Shown here piece by piece: positions 1-10,679 of a DNA stretch of 64,000 nucleotides. The stretch is from Amaurobius ferox. Lineage: Eukaryota > Arthropoda > Arachnida > Araneae > Amaurobiidae. How positions within the stretch are numbered: the stretch's first letter is position 1; every line of letters starts with the position of its first letter. Location: positions 68,396,754-68,460,753 of the forward strand of contig OX578139.1 of the NCBI GenBank assembly GCA_951213105.1, in the 5' to 3' direction. The notes under the pieces are model-generated. The model made no database searches, was not told the DNA's origin, and worked only from the letters and a program-made list of their open reading frames with translations. Made by a program: the position numbers and the translations under genes.

Positions 1-299
1 GTTATAAATGTCGATCTTATGGACATTCTTTAGCAAGTATTGCCCAAACAAAGAGGTCTGAGTAAACTGTGGTGAAGAGGGTCACAAGGCGACAAAATGT
101 AAAGAGAAGACGGTGTTGTTGTTGTTGAGACCCAGACCGTCCGACCTACCAGAAAGAGAAGACGGTGTGTATGAACTGTACTAGGCATAATACGAAGTTT
201 AAAACGGCTTATGAAATGGATCATAGATATACTGCAAGTGAGTGCAATGTTTACATCAAAGAATTAGACTTTGCTTCTTCTAAAGTGAACTATGGGTAA
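1..299 (+). pseudogene. 3' end of a non-LTR retrotransposon ORF1 (zinc-knuckle gag-like protein), broken
   Basis: Such proteins bind the element RNA in ribonucleoprotein particles. A canonical CCHC knuckle (C-x2-C-x4-H-x4-C) is encoded at 68-100 and reads CGEEGHKATKC. An upstream degraded knuckle near 10-40 reads C-x2-Y-G-H-S and has lost its second Cys; a frameshift and a TGA separate the two. After the 37-bp insert at 116-152 the frame resumes with a third Cys-rich stretch, VCMNCTRHNTKFKTAYE, then a DH pair and a Cys, and stops at TAA 297-299. This three-knuckle C-terminus is typical of ORF1 of Jockey/I/R1-type LINEs. The 5' part lies outside the window. No reverse transcriptase follows in the next 500 bases. 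The family call is inference from motif spacing. Confidence 0.7.
116..152 (-). mobile_element. 37-bp SINE-tail insertion with 15-bp target duplication
   Basis: The insert starts with (TTG)n and carries the reverse complement of the 3' end of the 5S-headed SINE seen at 47.2-47.6 kb (shared word GACCGTCCGACCTACC). It is flanked by perfect direct repeats AAAGAGAAGACGGTG at 101-115 and 153-167. Removing the insert and one repeat restores the reading frame of the surrounding ORF1 remnant, so the duplication is a true target-site duplication. Confidence 0.85.
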
Positions 300-800
300 C
301 CCTAGCTTACTTATTTCCCGTTTGTTTTTGACTTGTTGTGTTTGGGTCTTTTATTGTTGAAATATTTTTATGTGTCCTTCTTGTATGCCACTACTTTCAT
401 TATGTTGTTTATGTGTATTCTTATTGTATTTATTTGATACTCATTTGCTCTTAGTGGATGATGTTTGTAATTTATGTTTGCAGTATAATGTGATATTTTG
501 TATTCTTTTTCCTGACAAGTTAGTCAGTGATTTTGTTTAGTTTCCTAATAAAGTGGTTAGAGGAGGATGAGTCTCTATAGACCGACATGGTGGGCTGCGT
601 CGGGTTTTGCTGGTTTTGTTTTTGTTCGGCTTTTGGCGTGAACTATGTTGTTGCCTGTGATTGGCGGGGGTACCATCTGGGAGCCTGGTCGTCCTCCTGA
701 GGGTGGTGTCCTCGTGACGCTGACCGTGGGTGGCCTAGTTGTGCCCTGGGCGGAGGTTGCTGTCGTGGCTGCTTTTTACCTGCCGTATACCCTCAGGTGA
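300..800. other. T-rich stretch followed by a GC-rich block, unidentified
   Basis: Bases 300-545 are T-rich on the + strand and closed in all frames, and could be the 3' untranslated part of the LINE remnant. An AATAAA lies at 547-552. From about 555 to 800 the composition turns clearly G+C-rich, unlike its surroundings, with no recognised product. It may be part of another retroelement or a CpG-rich fragment of host DNA. Confidence 0.3.
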
Positions 801-1750
801 GTCGGTATTTCTTTAAGATTATGGTAATTGTCTGAACACATGATTACATAAGTAAGATTTTGAGTTCTCACGTTGTTTCGTCCTGTGGTGTTTTGGATTC
901 TTTTAACAAGTAACATAATTCAAAACACTATCAAATCAATCATAACACATTGAATTGAATTACCCTTTCATTACCTATTGAAATGAAGCTAATTTAGTCA
1001 CATCAGTCACCTGTTATTCCTATTAGAACGTAAAATTATTTTCCCTACCCTTATGCATGTCATAATTCATCACATTCGCAACACCACCATTGAAAGTAAA
1101 ACACTTTAACACTTCGAGTTAAATAAATATTTTCAATGTGCGTTTGAAAATATATTGCACTTAAGACGCCATGTTGCGTTTCATAACATGCTGTATATTC
1201 TAACTATTCATCATTGAGAAGTTCACATCTTATTTAAAGTGTTTGAAATTTCAATGTTAATCCTCTATAAATATAAGAGAGTATGAAATTAATTTTTTAT
1301 TGACAAATACTGAAAATCCTACGCATGATTTGAAGGATAGTTAGGATCCTTCAGCAGGGTACACTGGACCTGAAAATGCGCCTCTGGTTCTACGGAAATT
1401 TAGTGCAAACCATTTTATGATTTCATAAGGACGTTTGGGTGAGGAATTTTTCACCATGAAGCAGTGGTTTTATAAGATTTGACTACGCCGTATGTTCTGA
1501 ATTGATTAATAGTCATATATATTGATCGAATTCTTATGTATTATATAGACTAGCAGACATATCCAACGTTGCTCAAGATTTAAAATGTACAGATTTCAAT
1601 TGTAATCTATATAATATTGCTGCTCAAAACATTATATTAACAAACTCAAATTAAATCTAAAAAGATACGTAAAATAATCCTTATTATCCGTATACAAAAT
1701 TATCTACATAGGCAAATCTGAAGAATGAAAACATTTGGAAACAATATTGG
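801..1750. other. AT-rich intergenic DNA
   Basis: No open frame, RNA gene or repeat recognisable from elsewhere in the window was seen here. Confidence 0.5.
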
Positions 1751-1754
1751 AGGT

Positions 1755-2092
1755 TCTGATGATTGGAAGATTTTTCAAAATTTAATATGAAAATTTTGCG
1801 GTTTTCTGAACATTTGATTGTTTTTAAAAATAATAGTCTTCCATAGTATTCAACGATTATCTATTTTTATACCAAATTTGTTTGAAACGTTCCATTCGTT
1901 TGTGAGATATCGCCTTCACAGACCCACGGACACACTCACACATACACACAAAACCTCAAAAACATTCGATTTGAATTCAGGGATAGTTGAAACGTGTTCT
2001 TCCATCAAAAACTCGAATTCGGATTTTCTACTCCGTCACAGTACTTTCCCTATACATTATACTATGTTATATATAGGGGAAATAATAAATGA
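1755..2092 (+). mobile_element. Family A element, old 5'-truncated copy
   Basis: The order of words matches the better preserved A copies: the TTTTCAAAATTT stretch, the ACCAAATTTG module, a short CA-rich microsatellite at 1930-1950, the AAAACTCGAATTCG word, and a terminal hairpin beginning ACTTTCCCTATA. Divergence is high and the 5' half is missing. The predicted 102-codon frame here is repeat sequence. Confidence 0.65.
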
Positions 2093-2379
2093 AAATGTGG
2101 ATCTATATATAAATTCTCATATATAAACCTTATAAAATGCTTTCAACAAGGATAGTGTGATGCATATGCTGATCATATGCAACGTACTGGTGCATTTATC
2201 CAATAATCTGATTACTCTTTCCTTTCTGTTTTAGGAAAATTGTTTTGATTTGATGCAAGAAAGTTGATTTAATAGATGGCTATTTCAGTAAACATTTACG
2301 AATTTAAATAATTGAATATTTAACTGAAAGAATTGAGTCTTATGTGTCACATGTTAGTTTCAAACTATTAGGTTCATTA

Positions 2380-2560
2380 AGGAAAACTTGAGCATCGTAT
2401 ATAAGGACACATAACACGATATTGCAGTATAATGCAATGCTGTATTATTGTGTTATTTGTTCATATATACATTGCTAATAAATAACACCGTAATAAAGCA
2501 TCGCATTATACTGCAATATCGTGTTATGTGTCCTTATATCCAATGCTTAAGTCTTCCCCA
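2380..2560. repeat. Long near-perfect palindrome (foldback/MITE-like)
   Basis: An arm starting ATATAAGGACACATAA at 2399 is repeated in inverse ending at 2538, with about 60 bp nearly perfectly paired around a loop of roughly 25 bases (about 2459-2483). Weaker pairing continues outward for about 20 bp on each side (ACTTGAGCAT against ATGCTTAAGT). No terminal target duplication is certain. It could be a foldback MITE; a small-RNA hairpin precursor is possible but not shown. Confidence 0.75.
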
Positions 2561-3597
2561 TCCTTCGCAAAAAGTGCTTTTTATTTATTGATTATTGGGT
2601 TTGTTTTTGTAGCTTATTTGAGAGATATTAAATGTATAGAACAAATGCAGTTGATTTAGATTATGAAATATATGATCATTACAAAAAAATATCTTTTTTT
2701 TCTTTATACATATCCATTCAAATATTTTTAAGAGTCAAAATATATAATTGCCATTTTTCGTGAATTTGTGATTTCGAAATCCATGAGGGGGTTTGTATTA
2801 CATATTAGAAATAACATAGCAAGGCATAACAAAATATATCTCGATAGTAGAATAAGAAATGAGGAACATGACAGGTTATTATTACTAAATATTAGCTACT
2901 ACGATTTTTTTAAGTTCATTAAATTCAGCATAAGTAAATAAAGTTATTTAATTATTTTTCTTTGTTCATGAAGAATCCATAATTGTTTTACCTTTATTAT
3001 ATTAATATAAATGTGCATGTTTAATTTAGTTTGTAATAACCATTACAAATGTTTTTTTCATGAACTAAGCATGCAAGATTTTTGAAAAGACTAAACAAAA
3101 ATAATAAATGGATTATTTTTGTTTATATATTTGCAGTTTGAAACGCTTGTGCCTATAATATAGTTTCTTTTAGTTATAAGTAACATATTTTGTTTAAATG
3201 ACATATATCAAAGGTATTTTGAAAAGAGCTATATATCCTTTAAAGTTTGGAATAAGATTTCAAAATTTATTAAAAATTTAGCCTCGAAATTTTTTTAAAT
3301 ATTGATACCAATAACGTTTTCCGACCTATTTCGTAATTATTATGCGTTCGTCAGCATGAAATAACTGATATCTACAGTTGCAACAAGAAACTTGCAAAAG
3401 ATACAATTTTTGTCGAACTTATAATTTCAGTCCTCCCTAGTAGCCGGCATGACATTCACATACAATTTAGTTCAGGCTATAGGAGGATGATCACAAAATC
3501 CTCCTGAAAGGGGCGATACCAAAAATTTGGAAAATATGTCTCAACGCAGCATGAACACGAATGTAAAATATCTGATGTGACAAATGATGTAAAAAAT
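2561..3597. other. AT-rich DNA without recognised genes
   Basis: Runs of A/T with no convincing coding frame. The last part (about 3420-3597) is less AT-rich and includes a short inverted AGGAGGAT/ATCCTCCT pair near 3480-3510, of unknown meaning. Confidence 0.45.
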
Positions 3598-3667
3598 CTG
3601 ATCTGACGCAACACATGATTTTCATTATATAATGCAATGAATTTACTACTTTTACAGTTAAAAAAAG
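3598..3667 (+). mobile_element. Family A 5'-end fragment
   Basis: It repeats the first about 65 bases of the following A copy (TCTGACGCAACACATGA..., then ATAATGCAATGAATTTAC) immediately upstream of it, so two A 5' ends stand in tandem. The first is truncated. Confidence 0.7.
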
Positions 3668-4488
3668 TCTGATGTGGGCAACACATGACTTTCCTTATAT
3701 AATGCAATGAATTTACTGCTTTTACAGTAAAAAATAGGCTTTTCTTCTAGTAGATACTTATATTTTTTCCAAGATATCAAATTTTCGTCAATCAGTCGTC
3801 ATTTTCATTGATTTAGCGTCATTTTTATCCATTTGACGAGATTTTCGTTAATTAGGCAACATTAAAAAAAGTCACCAAGTTGGCGACATTCCGCCAAATT
3901 TGTCGCCAAAATCTCGCCAAGCGTTATGGACGGAGAAATAATCTACTTTTATAGTATATAAATGATTATTGGCGTAAAAGTATTACTCAATTCATCTTTT
4001 CTCAAATTAGGTTTGAATATAAAAAAATCTGATGTGAGCAAAAGTATTATTCAAAGTATTTTTTCTCATGAATGGAACGAGCTAGATCCACGAGAATGAT
4101 GTCATCAAATTTATCGCATGATATTACATATGAAAAGTGAATATGTTTTTCAACAGTTAATATTTTTTTTATTTATGGGACTTTTTGATAAATTTATTTG
4201 AAAAATGTGCAATATCTTGAGAACGGTTCATGCTAGCGTTCCAAAGTTTATGTCAATCGTTTTCCAAGGAAAAATTACATAACAAATGTCTATTTGCGGT
4301 AACTTTATTAAAGGTTTTGATGTTTTGATGATTTTTCAAAATTTCACTCGAAAATTAAGGTGTGTTCTGAACATTCGATTACGTTTAAAAATAATAGGCT
4401 TCCAGTATCCACGGATTGTGATGTTTCTACCAAATTTCATTCGGATCGCTCCAGTCGTTCGTGAAATGTCCTCTCCACAGATTCACTG

Positions 4489-4526
<38 letters not shown>

Positions 4527-4662
4527 AGACAGAGACATCACCTCAAAAATGTTTTATTCGTGATCATGGATGCTTGAAACATGCTCTCCCGTCGAAAACT
4601 CGAATTCGAATTTTCGACCCTGTCACAATACTTTCCTTATACATTATGTATATAAGGAAAGT
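3668..4662 (+). mobile_element. Family A element, near full length (canonical orientation)
   Basis: 5' end TCTGATGTGGGCAACACATG contains a short palindrome (ATGTG/CACAT), followed by ACTTTCCTTATATAATG. The body holds the GGCGA/TCGCC block (3830-3930), the ATCTTGAGAACGG word, and (AC)n at about 4490-4520. It ends in a hairpin with arms ACTTTCCTTATA and TATAAGGAAAGT. The hairpin arm is the inverse of the 5' ACTTTCCTTATATA. No transposase or Rep/helicase is encoded; the 145-codon frame here is an artefact of the microsatellite. Confidence 0.85.
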
Positions 4663-4669
4663 AATAAAC

Positions 4670-5689
4670 AGCTTGCTTAGTAGAATGCGCAGGACCGTAA
4701 GGGCAAAGGGGCATTATTTTTAACATAGTGGGTAATGGTAAATTACCAATGATGGCAAATAAAATTTCAACTAGAATCATTAAATACCGAAATTTGTCTT
4801 TGTGCTGAAAATAAGTTGTTTGGATTACTTGAGTAGCAATATATCTTTAAACATTTCATTTGCAAAAGTGCACATTAAGAGATTTTATGTGAATGTACAC
4901 TAATACATATTTTTATCGTAGTCACTGGATAGCGTTCTGAAAGTGTATGTATATACTCCTGAACATACGCATAAATTATTTGTATATTCTGCACCGTTTA
5001 TGCCGGCGATAACGGAAATGTGTTAACTAATTTTCTGAAATAAATTATGCATGGACGTATTTATAGAGATCAGAAGAGGGGGGGTGACAAAGCACCCCTC
5101 TAGAATATTGTTAATTTCATTAAAAGCCAATATGAGAGAAAAAAGAATAAAAAATAATAATGTTTCGAATTAGACCATTCAACCACAACTGTCTGTTTTC
5201 TCGTACGTGTATATTAATAAAACCAATTTAAACTAATACCTAAATTGAAAACTTAGGATTATTGTATTTGGTATGTTTATAAATGCCAAATTTGATAGTT
5301 TAGTTGCTCTGACTCCAGAAAGGTTAGAATTCTATTATGAAAGGAGAACTATTTTTTAAAGGTAGTACACACTAATTTTTAAAAAACTGGTGGAAACTAA
5401 TATTTAAAAGTACTATAGTGACTAATTTTTAAAATGTGATGCTCATACTATCTATTCAAATTTACTTTATAACAATACATATTTCAAGGTTTGTACTAAT
5501 CACTAAATTTTGAATACAATTAATTTTAGCACCCATCTGGAAAAAATCCTACATATTCCCATGAACTTCTGTATATGTATTATTGAAAGTGAATAATTCA
5601 TTTATCCGAAAATTAAAAATTTCCATGAAATAAAATACATTTAGATATTACCTACTAAACTTAGGGGCTAAATAATTGTACTTTATTAA
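4670..5689. other. AT-rich DNA, no gene seen
   Basis: A small G/C hairpin is visible at about 5066-5093 (AGAGGGG...CCCCTCT). Around 5360-5430 the word ACTAATTTTTAAAA recurs. Nothing coding. Confidence 0.45.
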
Positions 5690-6010
5690 AATAGTCGAAA
5701 TTTACATGGATGAAATATGACTTTATTGAATAGTTATATATATTAGTAAAATCAAAATTTGTATTGATGAAGGATCAATTTTATTGAACGGTTTGTTATG
5801 TTTTATTTTGTTAGTAAAATATCAATATTGATGCACTTTCACTTTTATTGAACTAGCTTTGCTGTTGTTAGTAAAATAAACATTTTAATGGATTAACTAT
5901 TACTTTCAATGAACATTTGTTTTACTTTTGACAGTAAATTAAAAAAAAAATAAATCGATTAATTACCACTTTCAATGAACTATTAGCTTTGTTTTTGTTA
6001 ATAAAATAAA
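5690..6010. repeat. Degenerate ~60-bp tandem repeat, about five units
   Basis: The word TTAGTAAAATA and relatives recur near 5752, 5811, 5868, 5931 and 5998, each unit also carrying a TTTTATTGAAC-like or TTTCAATGAAC word. Spacing is 57-67 bp. The units are well diverged. Confidence 0.6.
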
Positions 6011-6145
6011 AATGTGTTGATACTATTTAAAAGTTGTTATTTAAAATGTATTTAAAATTTACTATTTATAAATTTTGTTTATAATATTTAAAAATTAAAG
6101 TAAAAAATCAGGGTGTTTTTCCCTGTTATCTAACTAAATCAATAA

Positions 6146-6676
6146 ACAAGAAAGGTCAATCATGCATAAAGCATTGATTATGAAACATTTTCCAACTGAA
6201 ATGCAATTCTATTTAAACATCTCTGAAATGCTAAACATTCAGCGCTGACATATTTTAAATTACCACAGTACTACAATAATTTATTACATTTGAAAACTTA
6301 AAACTTCATCGAAAAAAAATTAACTTTATTCAAATGACGTCATCGAAATATAAATCGTTTAGCTCTCCATGTAAAATCAATGGATATTTTATTCGAATCA
6401 CTTTTATTCCAGACTCCAGAAATCTATCCAGATTCCCTTGTAGAAATAATCAAAGTTTTATGATCATTCAAACTAAAAATATTGTAATTGCGTTGGCACA
6501 GAATATAGATGCACATAAAATTCGCAAAAATAAAGCGGTTCTAGGCAACATTAAATATAAATTTAAAAGAACTTTAAAAATTACGATTTTTACTCTGGGA
6601 AAAAAAGATGGATGCCATATTTTATTTTGAAGTAGATCACATGATCTCTTCGTATTATATGGATGTAGTTATTATT
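6146..6676 (+). mobile_element. Family C element, 5' half (split by A insertions)
   Basis: Starts ACAAGAAAGGTCAATCATG with the C-family palindrome (CATGC..GCATTGATT), then ACATTTTCCAACTG. The body follows other C copies (GACGTCATCGAAA, GATGGATGCCATAT) until it is interrupted at the AATTATTATTTT site by the A dimer. The element continues beyond the insertion. Confidence 0.8.
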
Positions 6677-6812
6677 ACTTTCCTTATATACATAATGTAT
6701 AAAGAAAGTATTGTGACGGGGTCGAAAATTCGAATTCGAGTTTTCGACGGGAGAGCACGTTTCAAGCATTCCTGATCACGAATCAAACATTTTTGAAGTG
6801 ATGTCTGTGTGT

Positions 6813-6857
<45 letters not shown>

Positions 6858-7559
6858 TATGTGTGTGTGTCAGTGAGACTGTGGAGACGATAACTGACGA
6901 ACGAATGGACCGATTCGAACCAAATTTGGTACAAAAATCACAATCCGTAAACACTGGAAGCCTATTGTTTTTATACGTGATCGAATGTTCAAAACCCCCC
7001 ATTTTCGAATGAAATTTTGAAAAAATCGTTAAAAAATCAAAACCGCTAATAAAGTTACGCAAATAGACATTTCTTATGTAATTTTTCATTAGAAAACGAT
7101 TGGGATAAATTTTAGAACGCTAACATGAACCGTTCTCGAGATATTGTACATTTTTCAAAAAAATTACGAAAAAGTCACATAAAAAAAAAATCCTATTGAG
7201 AAACAGGTTCACTTTTCATATGTAATACCATGCGATAAATTGAGTGACATCATTCTCGTGGATCTAGCTCGTTCCATTCATGAAAAAATATACTTTGAAT
7301 AATACTTTTGTATTAGAACGCCAATAGTCATTTATCTGCTGTAAGAATAACTTTTTTCTTAGTGCATAACGCTTGGCGAGATTTTGGCGACGAATTTGGC
7401 GGAATGTCGCCAACTTGGCGACTTTTTTGAAATGTTGCCAAATTAATGAAAATCTCGCCAAATGGATAAAAATGATGCTAAATCAATGAAAATGACGACT
7501 AATTGTCGAAAATTCAATATCTTGGAAAGAATATTAGTATCTACTATAAGAAAATCCTA
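6677..7559 (-). mobile_element. Family A element, first unit of a tandem dimer
   Basis: Begins with the hairpin ACTTTCCTTATATACATAATG and then (GT)n at about 6806-6853. The GGCGA block (7376-7460) includes the palindrome GTCGCCAACTTGGCGAC at 7406-7422. It stops at CTATAAGAAAATCCTATT and lacks the last about 75 bp including TCTGATGTGGG. The next A unit starts directly after. Confidence 0.85.
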
Positions 7560-7561
7560 TT

Positions 7562-8504
7562 ACTTTCCTTATATACATAATGTATAAGGAAAGTATTGTG
7601 ACGGGGTCGAAAATTCGAAATTGAGTTTTCGACGGGAGAGCACGTTTCAAGCATCCCTGATCACGAATCAAACATTTTTGAAGTGATGTCTGTGTGTGTG
7701 TGTGTGTGTGTGTGTGAAAGTATGTGTGTGTGTGTGTGTCAGTGAGTCTGTGGAGACGATAACTGACGAACGAATGGACCGATTCGATCCAAATTTGGTA
7801 CAAATATCACAATCCGTAAACACTGGAAGCCTATTGTTTTTATACTCAATCGAATGTTAAGAACACCCCTAAATTTTCAAATGAAATTTGGAAAAAATAG
7901 TCAGAACATCAAAACCACTAATAAAGTTACGCATATAGACATTTCTTATGTAATTTTTCATTAGAAAACGATTGACATAAATTTTAGAACGCTAACATGA
8001 ACCGTTCTCGAGATATTGCACATTTTTCAAAAAAATTATCAGATAGTCATATAAAATAAAAAAAAATATTTCCTCTTGAGAGACATGTTCACTTTTCAGT
8101 AATGCCATGCGATATATTGGATGACATCATTCTTGTGGATCTAGCTCGTTCCATTTATGAAAAAAGATATTTTGAGTAATACTTTTGTATTTGAACGCCA
8201 ATATTCATTTATCTGCTGTAAGAATAACTTATTTCTTTGTCCATTATGCTTGGTGAGATTTTGGCGACGAATTTTGACGGAATGTCGCCAACTTGGCGAC
8301 TTTTTGAAATGTTGACAAATTAACGAAAATCTCGCCAAATGGATAAAAATGACGCTAAATCAATGAAATGACGACTAATTGTCGAAAATTCAATATCTTG
8401 GAAAGAATATTAGTATCTACTATAAGAAAAACCTATTTATTTTAATGTAAAAGTGGTAAATTCATTACGTTATATAAGGAAAGTCATGTGTTGCCCACAT
8501 CAGA
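7562..8504 (-). mobile_element. Family A element, second unit of the dimer, complete
   Basis: Same order as its neighbour, with (GT)n at 7690-7740, but running through to the intact terminus GTCATGTGTTGCCCACATCAGA. The palindrome GTCGCCAACTTGGCGAC lies at 8284-8300. The dimer as a whole sits inside a C element. Confidence 0.88.
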
Positions 8505-8906
8505 TTATTTTAATTTTAATTTAGAAATTTGCCAAACATATTTTGCGGAAAATTTTTGATATTGGGGAAATGATTTTATTTGAAAATTTAAATATTTTCT
8601 ATCATTTTCGAAGCAGTTTGTGAATATTAACTTTGTTTAAAAGATATTTGAAAATTTGATCCCATAGGGTTTAATGTTTTTCACATTTTCAACCCGGGTT
8701 CAATTCAAAACTAATTGGGTGATACTATTCATTTACATTCACATATGTTCCACAGACCGTCGCAAACATACACTAAAATTTCAGATAATCAAAATTTCAT
8801 TTTAATAAAGTTATTTTTACGGCAATTATCGTGTGAACGAACAGACAGACAGACAGAATGCATGAATTCATAAAAACTTTCCAACTACGTTGGAAAGTGT
8901 TAAAAA
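8505..8906 (+). mobile_element. Family C element, 3' half
   Basis: Resumes at TTATTTTAATTTT and carries the usual C words (GATCCCATAGGG, AACCCGGGTTCAATT, GGCAATTATCGTGTGAACG), a short (CAGA)n at 8843-8855 and the 3' hairpin AACTTTCCAAC..GTTGGAAAGTGTT. Together with 6146-6676 it forms one interrupted element. Confidence 0.8.
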
Positions 8907-8914
8907 GAAAAAAA

Positions 8915-9835
8915 TCTGATGTGGGCAACACATGACTTTCCTTATATAATGCAATGAATTTACTACTTTTACAGTTTAAAAAATGTTATTTTTATAGTAG
9001 ATATTTATATTATTTTCAATATATTGAATTTTCTTCAATTAGTCGTCATTTTCATTGATTTAGCGTCATTTTTATCCATTTGGCAAGCTTTTTGTTAATT
9101 TGGCAACAATTAAAAATGTCGCCAAGTTGGCGACATTCCGCCATATTCGTCTCCCAAATATTGCCAAGCGTCATGGACGGAGAAATAAGTTATTCTTATA
9201 GCAGATAAATGACTTTTGGCGTTCAAATATAAAAGTATTACTAAAAGTATCTTTTTTCATGAATGGAACTAGCTAGTTCAACGAGAATGATGTCACCCAA
9301 TTTATCGCATGGTATTACATATTAAAAGTGAACATGTTTCTCAATAGGAAATATTTTTTTTTATTTTATATGACTTTTTGATAATATTTTTGAAAAATGT
9401 GCAATATCTCGAAAACGGTTCATGTTAGCGTTTTAAAATTTATGTCAATCGTTTTATGATAAAAAATTACATACGAAATATCTATTAGCACAACTTTATT
9501 AGTGGTTTTGATTTTTTGACGATTTTTTCAAAATTTCCCTCGAAAATTTAGGGGGGGTTCTGAACATTCGATTGCGTATAAAAACAATAGGCTTCCAGTG
9601 TTCACGGATTGTGATTTTTGTACCAAATTTCATTCGAATCGGTCCATTCATTCGTCAGTTATCGTCTCCACAGACTCACTGACACACACACACACACACA
9701 CACACAGACATCACTTCAAAATCGTTTGATTCGTGATCAGGGATGCTTGAAACGTGCTCTCCCGTCAAAAACTCGAATTCGATTTTTCGACCCTGTCACA
9801 ATACTTTCCTTATACATTATGTATATAAGGAAAGT
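8915..9835 (+). mobile_element. Family A element, near full length
   Basis: Intact 5' TCTGATGTGGGCAACACATG and 3' hairpin ACTTTCCTTATACATTATG. The GGCGA block has GTCGCCAAGTTGGCGAC at 9119-9135, and (AC)n lies at 9681-9705. It abuts the C element end, in the opposite orientation to the two A copies within that C. Confidence 0.87.
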
Positions 9836-9839
9836 AATA

Positions 9840-10187
9840 GAGAAAATTACATAGTTCGAAAATTAAAGATTGATGAGATTTTGTTTAGATATCATAATTA
9901 TTTAAATTGAGTTACGCCAAAATACAATATAATGCGTATATTAAAATATAGAACATATTAAATAAAAACATTATTTTAAAATTATAAATCAAGTATATAA
10001 ATATTAATATTTTACACGCGAGAAAATATTATTACAATCAACTATATAGATTTTAGTTTATCTGCAAAATTTATGCATTTCTCTCAAGAAACTGATTTAT
10101 AAACAAATGCCAAACTTAGATCACACTCAAAAGACGTTCAAAACTGATGTTAAAAACTAAAGTAGTATAACATTGCCAGTTAACTAG
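9840..10187. other. AT-rich DNA, no feature seen
   Basis: Strongly A/T-rich with stops in every frame. Confidence 0.5.
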
Positions 10188-10604
10188 AGTATACAATACA
10201 AAATTGGGTTTAAACCTCTTTCGAGGGCAAAGCATAGCCCTTTTCTTCTGGACAAGAAAGAGGCGCAGCCTCATGTGTTCAAGCAAGTTCCACATCTGAT
10301 TAAATCTTCGACATCTGCTTCGGAGATGCCGAGCTTGCTTGAGGTTAAGAATCTTGCTTTTCTTATACAGAAGGAATTTTTGCTTTCGAAACCGATACAG
10401 GAGAAATCAGTTGAAATTCACTTCGAGGCCATAGTTACACTTACATTTTATAATGCTACTCCTGAAACATTTATTATTGACTTGCAAAGCGAAGTCCATT
10501 TTCCATTTCTACAGAAGCAAATTCAACATTTGGTTGAATTCTGCGTTAAATTTTACTCGAAAACTGCAATAGGTAGGGAAATGAAAATGTTTACACAGAC
10601 GTAA
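10188..10604 (+). CDS. Unidentified coding-like open frame (possible exon or gene fragment)
   Basis: An open frame of 138 codons runs from a TAG at 10185 to TAA at 10602-10604. The first in-frame ATG is at 10326 and leaves 92 residues. The translation is mixed-composition rather than low-complexity (for example MPSLLEVKNLAFLIQKEF, later FYNATPETFIIDLQ), and base composition is less AT-rich than the flanks. I do not recognise a family, signal peptide or membrane segment. It could be an exon, a processed pseudogene or part of a transposon protein. No start context, splice site or neighbour decides between these, so the call is weak. Confidence 0.25.
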   Translation, partial: SIQYKIGFKPLSRAKHSPFLLDKKEAQPHVFKQVPHLIKSSTSASEMPSLLEVKNLAFLIQKEFLLSKPIQEKSVEIHFEAIVTLTFYNATPETFIIDLQSEVHFPFLQKQIQHLVEFCVKFYSKTAIGREMKMFTQT

Positions 10605-10679
10605 AATTAAATATAGATGTGCAAAATCACAATTAATTATATAAACACTTTGATTTATGTGTCTGTTTATCTATCTATC

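Noticed and set aside
6809..7012. Open frames rich in Cys-Val or Thr-His (also at 4286, 18979, 21449, 25422, 26536, 35870 and others)
   Set aside because: They are translations of (GT)n, (AC)n or (GTCT)n tracts inside families A and B, which are open in most frames by chance.
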